Assembly (NCBI GenBank): GCA_009703165.1
Contig: WLGP01000065.1
Coordinates: forward strand, 1-5,901
Direction: 5' to 3'
DNA: 5,901 nucleotides
Origin: Actinomycetota bacterium
GTDB lineage: Bacteria > Actinomycetota > Actinomycetes > Nanopelagicales > Nanopelagicaceae
Below the pieces are notes generated by a model, which was given only the letters and a program-made list of their open reading frames with translations, had not been told where the DNA came from and ran no database searches. Both the position numbers and the translations under genes were made by a program. Positions 1-5,851 of this stretch are shown here, piece after piece (the stretch's first letter is position 1; each line of letters starts with the position of its first letter).

Positions 1-409
1 CGTTCTTGACGCAGTAGTACTTGCCGTCTGAACCCTTACACCACTGGTTTCCAGCTTCCATATCTTTCCAGAATGAAGCAGGAGCAAGATCGTTCAATGC
101 ACGTGCGTTAGCAGCATCGCGAAGAACTGAAACGTCATTTGGTGGACCGAAAACTACATCTGGCCAACCCTTCTTAACGCGGTTAAAGAGTGCAACTTTC
201 TGCACGAGCTCGCCCTGCGCCTTGAGTTCTACCTTCACATCAACGGTCTTCTTCATAATTTGTGCGTACAACTTTGCACCTGGTAGACGTGGTGCATCTA
301 CCCAGATGGTGATTGATGGCTTAGCTGCCTGAGCAGGCATAGCCACCACTGTTGTACCTGCAACTGCAGCTGCGATCGCAACTGCAATTAGTGAGTACTT
401 CTTCTTCAA
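1..409 (-). CDS. Sugar-type ABC transporter substrate-binding protein, N-terminal 136 residues (partial)
   Basis: The reading frame runs leftward from a TTG start at 407-409 and stays open to the window edge, so the C-terminal part is missing. The TTG is preferred because a strong Shine-Dalgarno (GAGGGGG on the minus strand, 416-422) lies 6 nt upstream and because the first in-frame ATG falls inside the export signal. The N-terminus is a typical Sec signal peptide: KKK at residues 2-4, a hydrophobic Ala/Val core at about 6-23, and a likely cleavage site after AQA (residue 28). The mature start, KPSITIWVDAPR, followed by a PDVVFGPPND segment at about 84-93, resembles family 1 extracellular solute-binding proteins (MalE-like). 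No lipobox Cys is visible, so anchoring is unclear. Known for the family: it delivers sugars or oligosaccharides to an ABC permease. Inferred: it imports a sugar whose acid is broken down by the divergent genes. The ligand cannot be told from this part. Confidence 0.82.
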   Translation of the reverse strand, partial: MKKKYSLIAVAIAAAVAGTTVVAMPAQAAKPSITIWVDAPRLPGAKLYAQIMKKTVDVKVELKAQGELVQKVALFNRVKKGWPDVVFGPPNDVSVLRDAANARALNDLAPASFWKDMEAGNQWCKGSDGKYYCVKN

Positions 410-462
410 GGTATTCCCCCTCTGTAGGTCTGGCGACGGCGCCTTGTTGCCGATCGAACCAG

Positions 463-492
463 TTGCCGAAATACTAGGGGCGGGAATACTAT
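463..492 (+). promoter_or_regulatory. Candidate promoter for operon A-B-C-E
   Basis: TTGCCG (463-468) and TACTAT (487-492) are separated by 18 nt; each matches the sigma-70-like consensus at 4 of 6 positions. The -10 box lies inside the left arm of the palindrome at 485-505, so a bound regulator would block it. Support comes from the parallel layout before gene D, where the same 16-nt element starts 5 nt after the last base of the proposed -10. An alternative -10 is TATAGT at 497-502, which lacks a good -35. Confidence 0.4.
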
Positions 493-505
493 TTCGTATA
501 GTATT
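485..505. promoter_or_regulatory. Palindromic operator candidate before gene A
   Basis: AATACTAT (485-492) and ATAGTATT (498-505) are perfect inverted repeats around a TTCGT spacer. A further AATACTA lies in direct orientation at 470-476. Dimeric regulators such as GntR/FCD proteins bind short palindromes of this kind, and one is encoded at 3761-4537. The assignment to that regulator is inferred from proximity and from the related element before gene D. Confidence 0.5.
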
Positions 506-581
506 TTCGAGAAATCTTTTGGGAGTTTCGCGCCCCCACAGGCGCAGATCCGCCCCTTGTTATGAAGACGTTATAAAGGGA

Positions 582-588
582 GAGAAGG
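582..588 (+). promoter_or_regulatory. Ribosome binding site of gene A
   Basis: GAGAAGG lies 9 nt before the ATG at 598, a slightly long but usable distance. It supports this ATG as the start; no in-frame alternative nearby has a better site. Confidence 0.5.
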
Positions 589-597
589 TATCGGCCA

Positions 598-1683
598 ATG
601 AAGATCACCAACGTCGAAGTTGTTCTAGAAGATAGAGCCGGATTTCCTCCCGGAACGTTGTGGCGTAAAAACATTCCTGGACCAGATACTTCAACGACAG
701 GTGCATGGCTGGTCATTGAAACAGATGCAGGAATCACAGGTTTTGCATCGGCACCACGTGGTGCAATTTTTAAAGATTATGTAGATCGTCGTTTCCGAGC
801 AGAGTTCATGGGACAAGATCCGTTAATGCGCGAGCATCTATGGGAGCGAGTGTGGGAGTTAGATCGCATCGAGCGTTTTGCACCAAATATGACTCACGTC
901 TTCGATGTTGCACTCTGGGATATCGCAGCAAAGCAAGCAAACTTGCCTGTCTATAAATTACTCGGTGGGTATCGTGAATCACTTCCTGCCTATGCATCAA
1001 CTGTTACATATTCATCGATCGAAGAGTTTCTTGATATTGCAGATCAGGCGTTAGCACTTGGCTATCCAGCGATTAAGTTACATGCCTTCGGTGATGCAAA
1101 GAAAGATGCGTTGCTGGGTGAGAAGCTGCGTGCACATGTTGGTGATGATGTGCCGTTGATGTATGACGGATCTGCAGGATTTGATTTAGAGGATGCCGTC
1201 TATCTTGGTAACGCACTCTATGACAGCGGTTTTGCTTGGTATGAAGAGCCAATGCGTGAATTCAGCATCACAGCCTATAAATGGCTCGGTGAGCGCGTAA
1301 AGATTCCATTGTTGCTCGGTGAAGTCACAGATGGTGCGCATATGAGCGCCGGTGATTTCTTGGCATCTGGTGTGGCAACATCACTTCGCACAAGCACATT
1401 CTTACGTGGTGGATTTACGGGCGCGATGCGCATTGCCCACCTGGCAGATGCTTATCACCTACGTGCAGAAGTTCATGGTTTCGGACTTGAAAGTATCCAT
1501 CTCTGCATGGCAATTAAGAACACGACATATTACGAGTCACTCATTTGGGGTAATCCAACCAAGCGCGAGGCGCTTGTGGATGCGGAAGGAAATGTTCACG
1601 GACCAAAAGGTCCGGGAGTTGGTTATGAAACACTGTGGGCAGAATCTGGTGTTCCTAAGGGCTTAGAAAAGTATGTGAAGTAA
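598..1683 (+). CDS. Enolase-superfamily protein, mandelate racemase type, Lys-x-His variant (gene A)
   Basis: A 361-residue protein with the usual two-domain layout: an N-terminal capping domain (about 1-115, ending in FDVALWDIAAK) and a (beta/alpha)7-beta barrel. Visible active-site positions: K160-L-H162 at the end of strand 2, metal ligands D190 (LMYDGS), E216 (WYEEP) and E242 (LLGEV), and H293 (AEVHG). The position that normally holds the Asp partner of this His is Ser266 (RTSTFLRGG). Members of the family abstract the proton alpha to a carboxylate and dehydrate, racemise or cycloisomerise acid sugars. The intact metal triad, Lys and His argue for a working enzyme, but the Lys-x-His motif and absent Asp make the reaction uncertain. 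It overlaps gene B by 1 nt (TAATG), which indicates translational coupling. Most likely a sugar-acid dehydratase or lactone cycloisomerase acting on a substrate related to that of gene B; substrate not assigned. Confidence 0.85.
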   Translation: MKITNVEVVLEDRAGFPPGTLWRKNIPGPDTSTTGAWLVIETDAGITGFASAPRGAIFKDYVDRRFRAEFMGQDPLMREHLWERVWELDRIERFAPNMTHVFDVALWDIAAKQANLPVYKLLGGYRESLPAYASTVTYSSIEEFLDIADQALALGYPAIKLHAFGDAKKDALLGEKLRAHVGDDVPLMYDGSAGFDLEDAVYLGNALYDSGFAWYEEPMREFSITAYKWLGERVKIPLLLGEVTDGAHMSAGDFLASGVATSLRTSTFLRGGFTGAMRIAHLADAYHLRAEVHGFGLESIHLCMAIKNTTYYESLIWGNPTKREALVDAEGNVHGPKGPGVGYETLWAESGVPKGLEKYVK

Positions 1684-2990
1684 TGACAAAAATTACTGCA
1701 GTTGAATCCTTCGACGTTCGCTTTCCAACATCGAAGATGCTCGATGGTTCTGATGCAATGAACCAGGATCCTGATTACTCAGCTGCATATCTTCGAATCA
1801 CCACCGATAAGGCAGGCCTTCATGGTGACTCTTTAGTCTTTACTATCGGTCGCGGTAATGATGTGCAGATTGCTGCAATCAATATGTTGACCCCCAAGCT
1901 TGTTGGCATGGATGTTGATCAAGCATTTGCTGGCATTGGTCAGATTGCACGCGACTTAAGTGGAGATAGCCAGATCCGTTGGTTAGGTCCTGATTACGGC
2001 GTATTCCATATGGCAGCAGGAGCTGTCCTGAATGCTTTGTGGGATCTCTTTGCTAAGGCTAAGGGCGTTCCATTGTGGAAGTTGCTCTCGGATATGACAC
2101 CTGAGCAGATCGTTGATGCAATCGACTTTAGATATATCACCGATGCACTTACTCGCGAGGAAGCACTCGACATTCTCTATCGGATGAATTCAGATAAGGC
2201 AGCTAATGAAGAGATCCTTCGCAGCAAGGGTCTTCCTGCCTATACAACATCACCAGGATGGCTTGGCTATAGCGATGAGAAGATGCTCGACCTCACCAAG
2301 AAGGCGATGGATGATGGTTTCCAACTCATTAAATATAAGTGCGGCAAATCAGTTGCAGATGATCAGCGTCGTCTTGGAAAGGTCCGCGAACTCGTTGGAC
2401 CGCACTTTAAGATTGCAATTGATGCCAACCAGGTGTGGGATGTCGATGTCGCGATCACCTGGATCAACGCCCTCAAAGAGTACAAACTGCACTGGGTTGA
2501 GGAGCCAACAAGTCCAAGTGATGTAATCGGACACGCCAAGATCGCAGCAGCTGTTGCTCCTACTCCTATTGCGACAGGCGAAATGGCAAGTTCACGAATT
2601 ATCTTTAAGCAACTACTCCAGGCAAAGGGCTTTTCTGTCATGCAGATAGATGCCACACGCGTTGCCGGCGTTAATGAAAATCTTGCGAACATACTGATGG
2701 CTGCCAAGTTTGGAGTCCCAGTCTGTCCGCATGCAGGGGGTGTAGGGCTGTGTGAGATGGTCCAACATTTAGCAATGTGGGATTCCGTGGCAGTCTCGGG
2801 ACATCACGGTTCTCGCGTTGTTGAATTCGTGGACCATCTCCACCAGCACTTCCTTGAGCCTGTATCAGTAAAGGGTGGCCATTACCTGGCTCCACAACTT
2901 CCTGGTGCCGGTGCGCAGATGCATCAAGCAAGTATCGACGAGTACTCATTTCCGAGTGGCTCTTACTGGAAGAACGAGGCACATTCATGA
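1683..2990 (+). CDS. fucD: L-fuconate dehydratase (gene B)
   Basis: A 435-residue enolase-superfamily enzyme of the L-fuconate dehydratase family (EC 4.2.1.68; relatives include vertebrate ENOSF1). It dehydrates L-fuconate to 2-keto-3-deoxy-L-fuconate in the cytoplasm, using Mg2+. Family landmarks: FDVRFPTS and LDGSDAMN near the N-terminus, IGRGN (55-59), DSQIRWLGP (95-103), DFRYITDALT (148-157), YTTSPGWLGYSDEK (187-200), and FGVPVCPHAGGVGLCE (343-358). Catalytic residues are all present: K217-Y-K219, D247, E273, E300, D323 and H350, plus E381. As I recall the numbering of the studied Xanthomonas enzyme, these differ by one residue throughout. That enzyme also accepts L-galactonate, D-arabinonate and related acids, so substrate range may be broader. 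The start overlaps the stop of gene A; the end overlaps gene C in ATGA. Full length, with no sign of damage. Confidence 0.93.
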   Translation: MTKITAVESFDVRFPTSKMLDGSDAMNQDPDYSAAYLRITTDKAGLHGDSLVFTIGRGNDVQIAAINMLTPKLVGMDVDQAFAGIGQIARDLSGDSQIRWLGPDYGVFHMAAGAVLNALWDLFAKAKGVPLWKLLSDMTPEQIVDAIDFRYITDALTREEALDILYRMNSDKAANEEILRSKGLPAYTTSPGWLGYSDEKMLDLTKKAMDDGFQLIKYKCGKSVADDQRRLGKVRELVGPHFKIAIDANQVWDVDVAITWINALKEYKLHWVEEPTSPSDVIGHAKIAAAVAPTPIATGEMASSRIIFKQLLQAKGFSVMQIDATRVAGVNENLANILMAAKFGVPVCPHAGGVGLCEMVQHLAMWDSVAVSGHHGSRVVEFVDHLHQHFLEPVSVKGGHYLAPQLPGAGAQMHQASIDEYSFPSGSYWKNEAHS

Positions 2991-3736
2991 CAGCTGAATT
3001 CAATGGATTGGTTGCAGTAGTCACTGGCGCAGGTTCGGGAATCGGTTTAGCCGTTGCCCAACATTTCCATGACAACGGTGCAAAGGTCTACGGACTCGAT
3101 CTTGCTGAAGGTGCAATGAGCCCGCACGCCCACTTTATTAAATGCGACATTGGTGATCCGGCAAGTGTCACTGCTGCCTTTGCAGAACTTGCTGGCCAGA
3201 CATCGGTAATCGATATCTTGGCAAATAACGCCGGTATCGGAGCAACTGGAACTGTCGAAGATGCTAAAGAAGAAGAGTGGCATCGCGTTCTCAACATCAA
3301 CGTTGTCGGAACATCTCGCGTGAGCGCTGCTGCAATGCCGTTCTTGCGAAAGAGTAAGTCAGCTGCCATCGTCAACACATGTTCCATTGCAGCAACAGCC
3401 GGTCTTCCAAAGCGCGCTGTCTATAGCGCAAGTAAAGGTGCGATCATGTCGCTCACCCTTGCCATGGCTGCCGATCACGTTAAAGAAGGAATTCGCGTCA
3501 ACTGCGTCAATCCTGGAACTGCCGATACCCCATGGGTCGGTCGCCTCCTCTCTGCCGCTCAAGATCCAGCGGCAGAGCGCGCAGCCCTGCAGGCCCGCCA
3601 GCCAATGGGGCGTTTAGTTGCAGCCGAAGAGGTCGCTAGCGCAATTGCCTACCTGGCAAGTCCCCGTCAGGCTTCAACTACTGGCACAATTCTCGCTGTA
3701 GATGGTGGAATGCAAGGACTTCGTCTTCCGAAGTAA
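2987..3736 (+). CDS. SDR oxidoreductase, probable 2-keto-3-deoxy-L-fuconate 4-dehydrogenase (gene C)
   Basis: A 249-residue classical short-chain dehydrogenase. Rossmann cofactor loop TGAGSGIG at 13-20; Asp38 after strand 2 points to NAD+ rather than NADP+; NNAG at 80-83; active site Asn105, Ser133, Tyr146 and Lys150 (YSASK). The C-terminal stretch (NPGTADTPWVGRLL, ARQPMGRLV, then VDGGMQGLRL) resembles the dehydrogenases that accompany L-fuconate dehydratase. In that pathway the enzyme oxidises C4 of 2-keto-3-deoxy-L-fuconate to the 2,4-diketo acid, which is later split to pyruvate and lactate. ATGA overlap with gene B supports coupled translation and consecutive steps. Family membership is certain; the substrate is inferred from context and the C-terminal motif. 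A general 3-oxoacyl reductase-like role is the less likely alternative. Confidence 0.88.
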   Translation: MTAEFNGLVAVVTGAGSGIGLAVAQHFHDNGAKVYGLDLAEGAMSPHAHFIKCDIGDPASVTAAFAELAGQTSVIDILANNAGIGATGTVEDAKEEEWHRVLNINVVGTSRVSAAAMPFLRKSKSAAIVNTCSIAATAGLPKRAVYSASKGAIMSLTLAMAADHVKEGIRVNCVNPGTADTPWVGRLLSAAQDPAAERAALQARQPMGRLVAAEEVASAIAYLASPRQASTTGTILAVDGGMQGLRLPK

Positions 3737-3760
3737 GCGCACTCCCCGCGAGAGATTGGT

Positions 3761-4537
3761 GTGGTGATGGCGACAAAGAAGGCTGCTGCCCGACCTTCAA
3801 AGCGGACACCGCGTCGCTCGGTTCTCTCAGATGAGATTTACGACATGATCAAGGCGATGATCTTTGATCATGAGATCGCACCTGGTGCACGCGTGAATAT
3901 CGATGCCCTTGCCGCCCAACTAGAAGTCTCACAGACACCAGTTCGTGAAGCACTTGCTCGCCTTGAATCAGATGGCCTCATTGAGAAAGAGCCGCTGAAA
4001 GGTTACAAAGCTACCCAGCTACTTTCGATTAAAGAACTTAACGATCTCTTCCAATTTAGATTATTGATTGAGCCATGGGCTGCAGAGCAGGCTGCGCGAG
4101 TTATCGATAACACCGGCAAGACTGCGATCAAGGCTGAGATGCAGAGCGCTAAGACTGCACTTAAATTTGCCGGCGATGGCCAGTTCCAAGCGCTGACCGA
4201 ACACGATTCACGCTTTCACACATTGATCTCAAGCATTTCAGGTAACCAGACTGTGGCAGATTTCTACGAGCGCACCCATTGCCACCTCCACCTATTCCGC
4301 CTCTTCATGGCAAATAAATTGCACTTGATCGATGGCGAATCTCGCGCAGCCTTTGTCCAGGATCTCTTTGAGCAGTATTACCAAAGTGGCTCAGGACAGT
4401 TAGCGATTAAGGAACATGATGCAATCGCTAAGGCAATTCTCGATCAGAATCCCAAGGCTGCTAAAGCTGCGATGCATGCTCATATTGAGTCATCGCTGAA
4501 GAGATTCTCACCCTCTGCAGTTGCTGCAAATAAATAA
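3761..4537 (+). CDS. GntR-family regulator, FadR/FCD subgroup (gene E)
   Basis: A 258-residue regulator. After a basic tail rich in Lys/Arg (5-19), a winged helix-turn-helix spans about 22-86 (VSQTPVREALARLESDGLI at 56-74 is the recognition region). An all-helical FCD ligand domain covers about 90-250. Likely metal ligands of that domain are D149, H153, H219 and H241; the 4- and 22-residue spacings fit the family. Such proteins usually repress neighbouring catabolic genes and are released by a carboxylate, here plausibly L-fuconate, a keto-deoxy acid or another acid sugar. The GTG at 3761 is chosen because GAGAG (3750-3754) is 6 nt upstream; GTG 3764 and ATG 3767 are in-frame alternatives. 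It starts 24 nt after gene C, so is probably in the same operon and autoregulated. Palindromes at 485-505 and 4580-4591 are its candidate sites. Confidence 0.9.
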   Translation: MVMATKKAAARPSKRTPRRSVLSDEIYDMIKAMIFDHEIAPGARVNIDALAAQLEVSQTPVREALARLESDGLIEKEPLKGYKATQLLSIKELNDLFQFRLLIEPWAAEQAARVIDNTGKTAIKAEMQSAKTALKFAGDGQFQALTEHDSRFHTLISSISGNQTVADFYERTHCHLHLFRLFMANKLHLIDGESRAAFVQDLFEQYYQSGSGQLAIKEHDAIAKAILDQNPKAAKAAMHAHIESSLKRFSPSAVAANK

Positions 4538-4550
4538 CTTAGAAATAACC

Positions 4551-4579
4551 TTGCAATTTCCTTAATCTCACTCTAAATT
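4551..4579 (+). promoter_or_regulatory. Candidate promoter for gene D
   Basis: TTGCAA (4551-4556) and TAAATT (4574-4579) are 17 nt apart, each matching the -35/-10 consensus at 4 of 6 positions. Transcription would begin near 4586, inside the palindrome that follows, giving a leader of about 26 nt. This would let gene D be controlled apart from the upstream operon while sharing its regulator. Confidence 0.45.
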
Positions 4580-4598
4580 ATCCTATAGGATTTTAGAG
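4571..4598. promoter_or_regulatory. Nested palindromic operator candidate before gene D
   Basis: The core ATCCTATAGGAT (4580-4591) is a perfect 12-bp palindrome. It is flanked by inverted arms CTCTAAA (4571-4577) and TTTAGAG (4592-4598), with two extra T on the left. It overlaps the proposed -10 and start site of gene D and lies just after the GntR gene, the usual place for a repressor site. As RNA it could fold into an 11-bp bulged hairpin, but no U-run follows, so an operator is the better reading than a terminator. Confidence 0.6.
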
Positions 4599-4600
4599 AT

Positions 4601-4605
4601 GAGGA
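4601..4605 (+). promoter_or_regulatory. Ribosome binding site of gene D
   Basis: GAGGA lies 6 nt before the ATG at 4612. Two nearby ATGs (4599 and 4605) are out of frame, so this site fixes the start. Confidence 0.6.
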
Positions 4606-4611
4606 TGAGAG

Positions 4612-5730
4612 ATGCTTTCCAAGATCAAGAGTATTGAGATCCGCGCATGCCGCGGTGGCGATGAGCTCGAAGAGCTCGACACAGTTGCAGCCGTTAAATT
4701 ACCTGGTGGTTCTCGCCCTGACTTCACCGTCGTCACCATCACCACAGAAGATGGCGTGCAGGGAACCTCCTTTGGATTTGGCGCACAAGATGCCAAGGCA
4801 GCTGCGGCAACAATGTCACAGGTCAAGCCATTCTTCATCGGACGTAGCGCACATGACTCTGCAAAGAACATTAAAGACTTCGAACTCTACGATCGCAGAT
4901 GGAACCACGTTCCGATCTATGCCTATGCCCCATTTGATAATGCATGCTGGGACATCGTTGGAAAGATGGCGCACCTTCCTGTCTATAAAGTTTTAGGAGC
5001 AGCTCGCGAGAAGGTTCCTCTATATGTATCGTCAATGTTCTTACCTGGTCCAGAAGATTATGCAAAGCAGGCACTTGAGGTAAAAGCTAAGGGATATAAG
5101 GGTTACAAGTTGCACCCACCAGGGGGCCTTGATCTTGATATCGCTTGCTATCGCGCAGTACGCGAAGCAGTCGGTGATGACTTCACGCTGATGGCAGATC
5201 CAGTAATCATGGCTTCATATGAAGATGCACTTAAAGCTGGCCGCGAACTCGAGCGCCTTGGCTACAAGTGGCTAGAAGAGCCGCTACTTGATGTCAATCT
5301 CAATGGTCTGAAGAAACTTCGCGAGAAGTTAGATATTCCAATCTGTGGCACTGAAGTAATCGCCGGCAATCAGTACAGCGTCGCCAGCTGCATCAAGGAT
5401 GGCGTTGTCGATATCGTCCGTACCGATGTCTCATGGCGTGCAGGAATCACCGCTGTCATGAAGACAGCGCACTTGGCAGAGGCCCATGGCGTGCAGTGCG
5501 AGCTCCACACCACGATCTATCACGGCCTAGAGCAGGTCCAATTGCACGCATCCCTTGCAATCAGCAACTGCGAGTTCTTTGAGACCTTGTATCCATTCGA
5601 TGATTTCCAATTCGGCACAAAGAGCCAACTCAACATTGTCGATGGTTATGTGATGGCACCTGTCGGTGAAGGTCTCTGTATTGAATATGACTGGGACTTT
5701 ATCGATAAGCACACGGTCGCTGTTCTTTAG
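4612..5730 (+). CDS. Enolase-superfamily enzyme, mandelate racemase type, Lys-x-His with intact His-Asp dyad (gene D)
   Basis: A 372-residue protein with a capping domain (about 1-118, ending FDNACWDIVGK) and the barrel domain. Active-site residues: K166-L-H168 (GYKLHPPGG), metal ligands D196 (LMADP), E222 (WLEEP) and E248 (CGTEV), then D272 (RTDVSWRAG) and H299 (CELHT). All elements for acid/base chemistry on an acid sugar are present. The Lys-x-His motif separates it from gene B and links it in type to gene A, though the two are clearly different proteins. Probable role: acid-sugar dehydratase or sugar-lactone cycloisomerase in the cytoplasm; the substrate is not assigned. It has its own promoter/operator 74 nt after gene E. 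The C-terminus (TVAVL) is encoded in the first unit of a tandem repeat that continues past the stop, so gene-end remodelling is possible. Confidence 0.87.
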   Translation: MLSKIKSIEIRACRGGDELEELDTVAAVKLPGGSRPDFTVVTITTEDGVQGTSFGFGAQDAKAAAATMSQVKPFFIGRSAHDSAKNIKDFELYDRRWNHVPIYAYAPFDNACWDIVGKMAHLPVYKVLGAAREKVPLYVSSMFLPGPEDYAKQALEVKAKGYKGYKLHPPGGLDLDIACYRAVREAVGDDFTLMADPVIMASYEDALKAGRELERLGYKWLEEPLLDVNLNGLKKLREKLDIPICGTEVIAGNQYSVASCIKDGVVDIVRTDVSWRAGITAVMKTAHLAEAHGVQCELHTTIYHGLEQVQLHASLAISNCEFFETLYPFDDFQFGTKSQLNIVDGYVMAPVGEGLCIEYDWDFIDKHTVAVL

Positions 5731-5790
5731 CGACCCGAAGGAATTGTCGCTGTTCTTTAGCGACGCAAAGAAATTGTGGCGGTTTTGTAA
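5716..5790 (+). repeat. Tandem 30-nt repeat spanning the stop codon of gene D (two full units and a diverged partial third)
   Basis: Units 5716-5745 and 5746-5775 agree at 27 of 30 positions, both beginning GTCGCTGTTCTTTAGCGAC, which can form a 6-bp hairpin (GTCGCT/AGCGAC, 7-nt loop). A third, diverged copy starts at 5776. The period is a multiple of three, so all copies share the frame of gene D. Each reads Val-Ala-Val-Leu-stop, at 5728-5730 (TAG), 5758-5760 (TAG) and 5788-5790 (TAA). The linkers read RPEGI and RRKEI. Confidence 0.85.
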
Positions 5791-5811
5791 CCTTACTGAG
5801 CAACGATGTGA

Positions 5812-5851
5812 AGGAGTGGTTGGCCGGATGCAAATCTGGCTAACTGCTCTT
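5812..5851 (+). terminator. Long GCAA-capped hairpin, candidate terminator or structured RNA element
   Basis: Positions 5812-5829 pair with 5834-5851 without interruption: 18 pairs, of which 13 are Watson-Crick and 5 are G-U, closed by the GNRA tetraloop GCAA (5830-5833). The G-U pairs become A-C mismatches on the other strand, so the fold belongs to rightward RNA, that is the transcript of gene D. No U-run follows, so it would be a U-less terminator or a 3' stabiliser. It might instead be part of an RNA gene running past the window; no known RNA family was recognised. Confidence 0.5.

Larger units (their letters stand above)
410..597. promoter_or_regulatory. Divergent intergenic control region between transporter gene and catabolic operon
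   Basis: This 188-bp gap separates two divergent starts (409 minus, 598 plus) and must hold promoters for both. It contains a perfect 8-bp-arm inverted repeat (485-505), an extra AATACTA box (470-476) and two direct copies of GTTGCCGA (446-453 and 462-469). A possible rightward promoter overlaps the inverted repeat. No convincing leftward -35/-10 pair was found. The leader of gene A would be about 100 nt and shows only a small GGCG/CGCC hairpin (541-554). No known riboswitch was recognised and no coding gene is supported here. Confidence 0.6.

Noticed and set aside
562..576. Short leader frame ATG-AAG-ACG-TTA-TAA before gene A
   Set aside because: Only four codons, with no ribosome site in front and no regulatory codon pattern such as a run of one amino acid.
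444..737. Open frames on both strands across the start of gene A
   Set aside because: They cross the palindrome and the ribosome site of gene A, lack protein-family features and have no good initiation signals.
2363..3387. Several minus-strand open frames of about 60-134 codons opposite genes B and C
   Set aside because: They lie wholly opposite genes with clear family motifs and are explained as antisense shadows.
4571..4598. Intrinsic terminator after the GntR gene
   Set aside because: The inverted repeat could form a hairpin but has an AT-rich tip, a bulge and no following U-run; overlap with a promoter makes an operator more likely.
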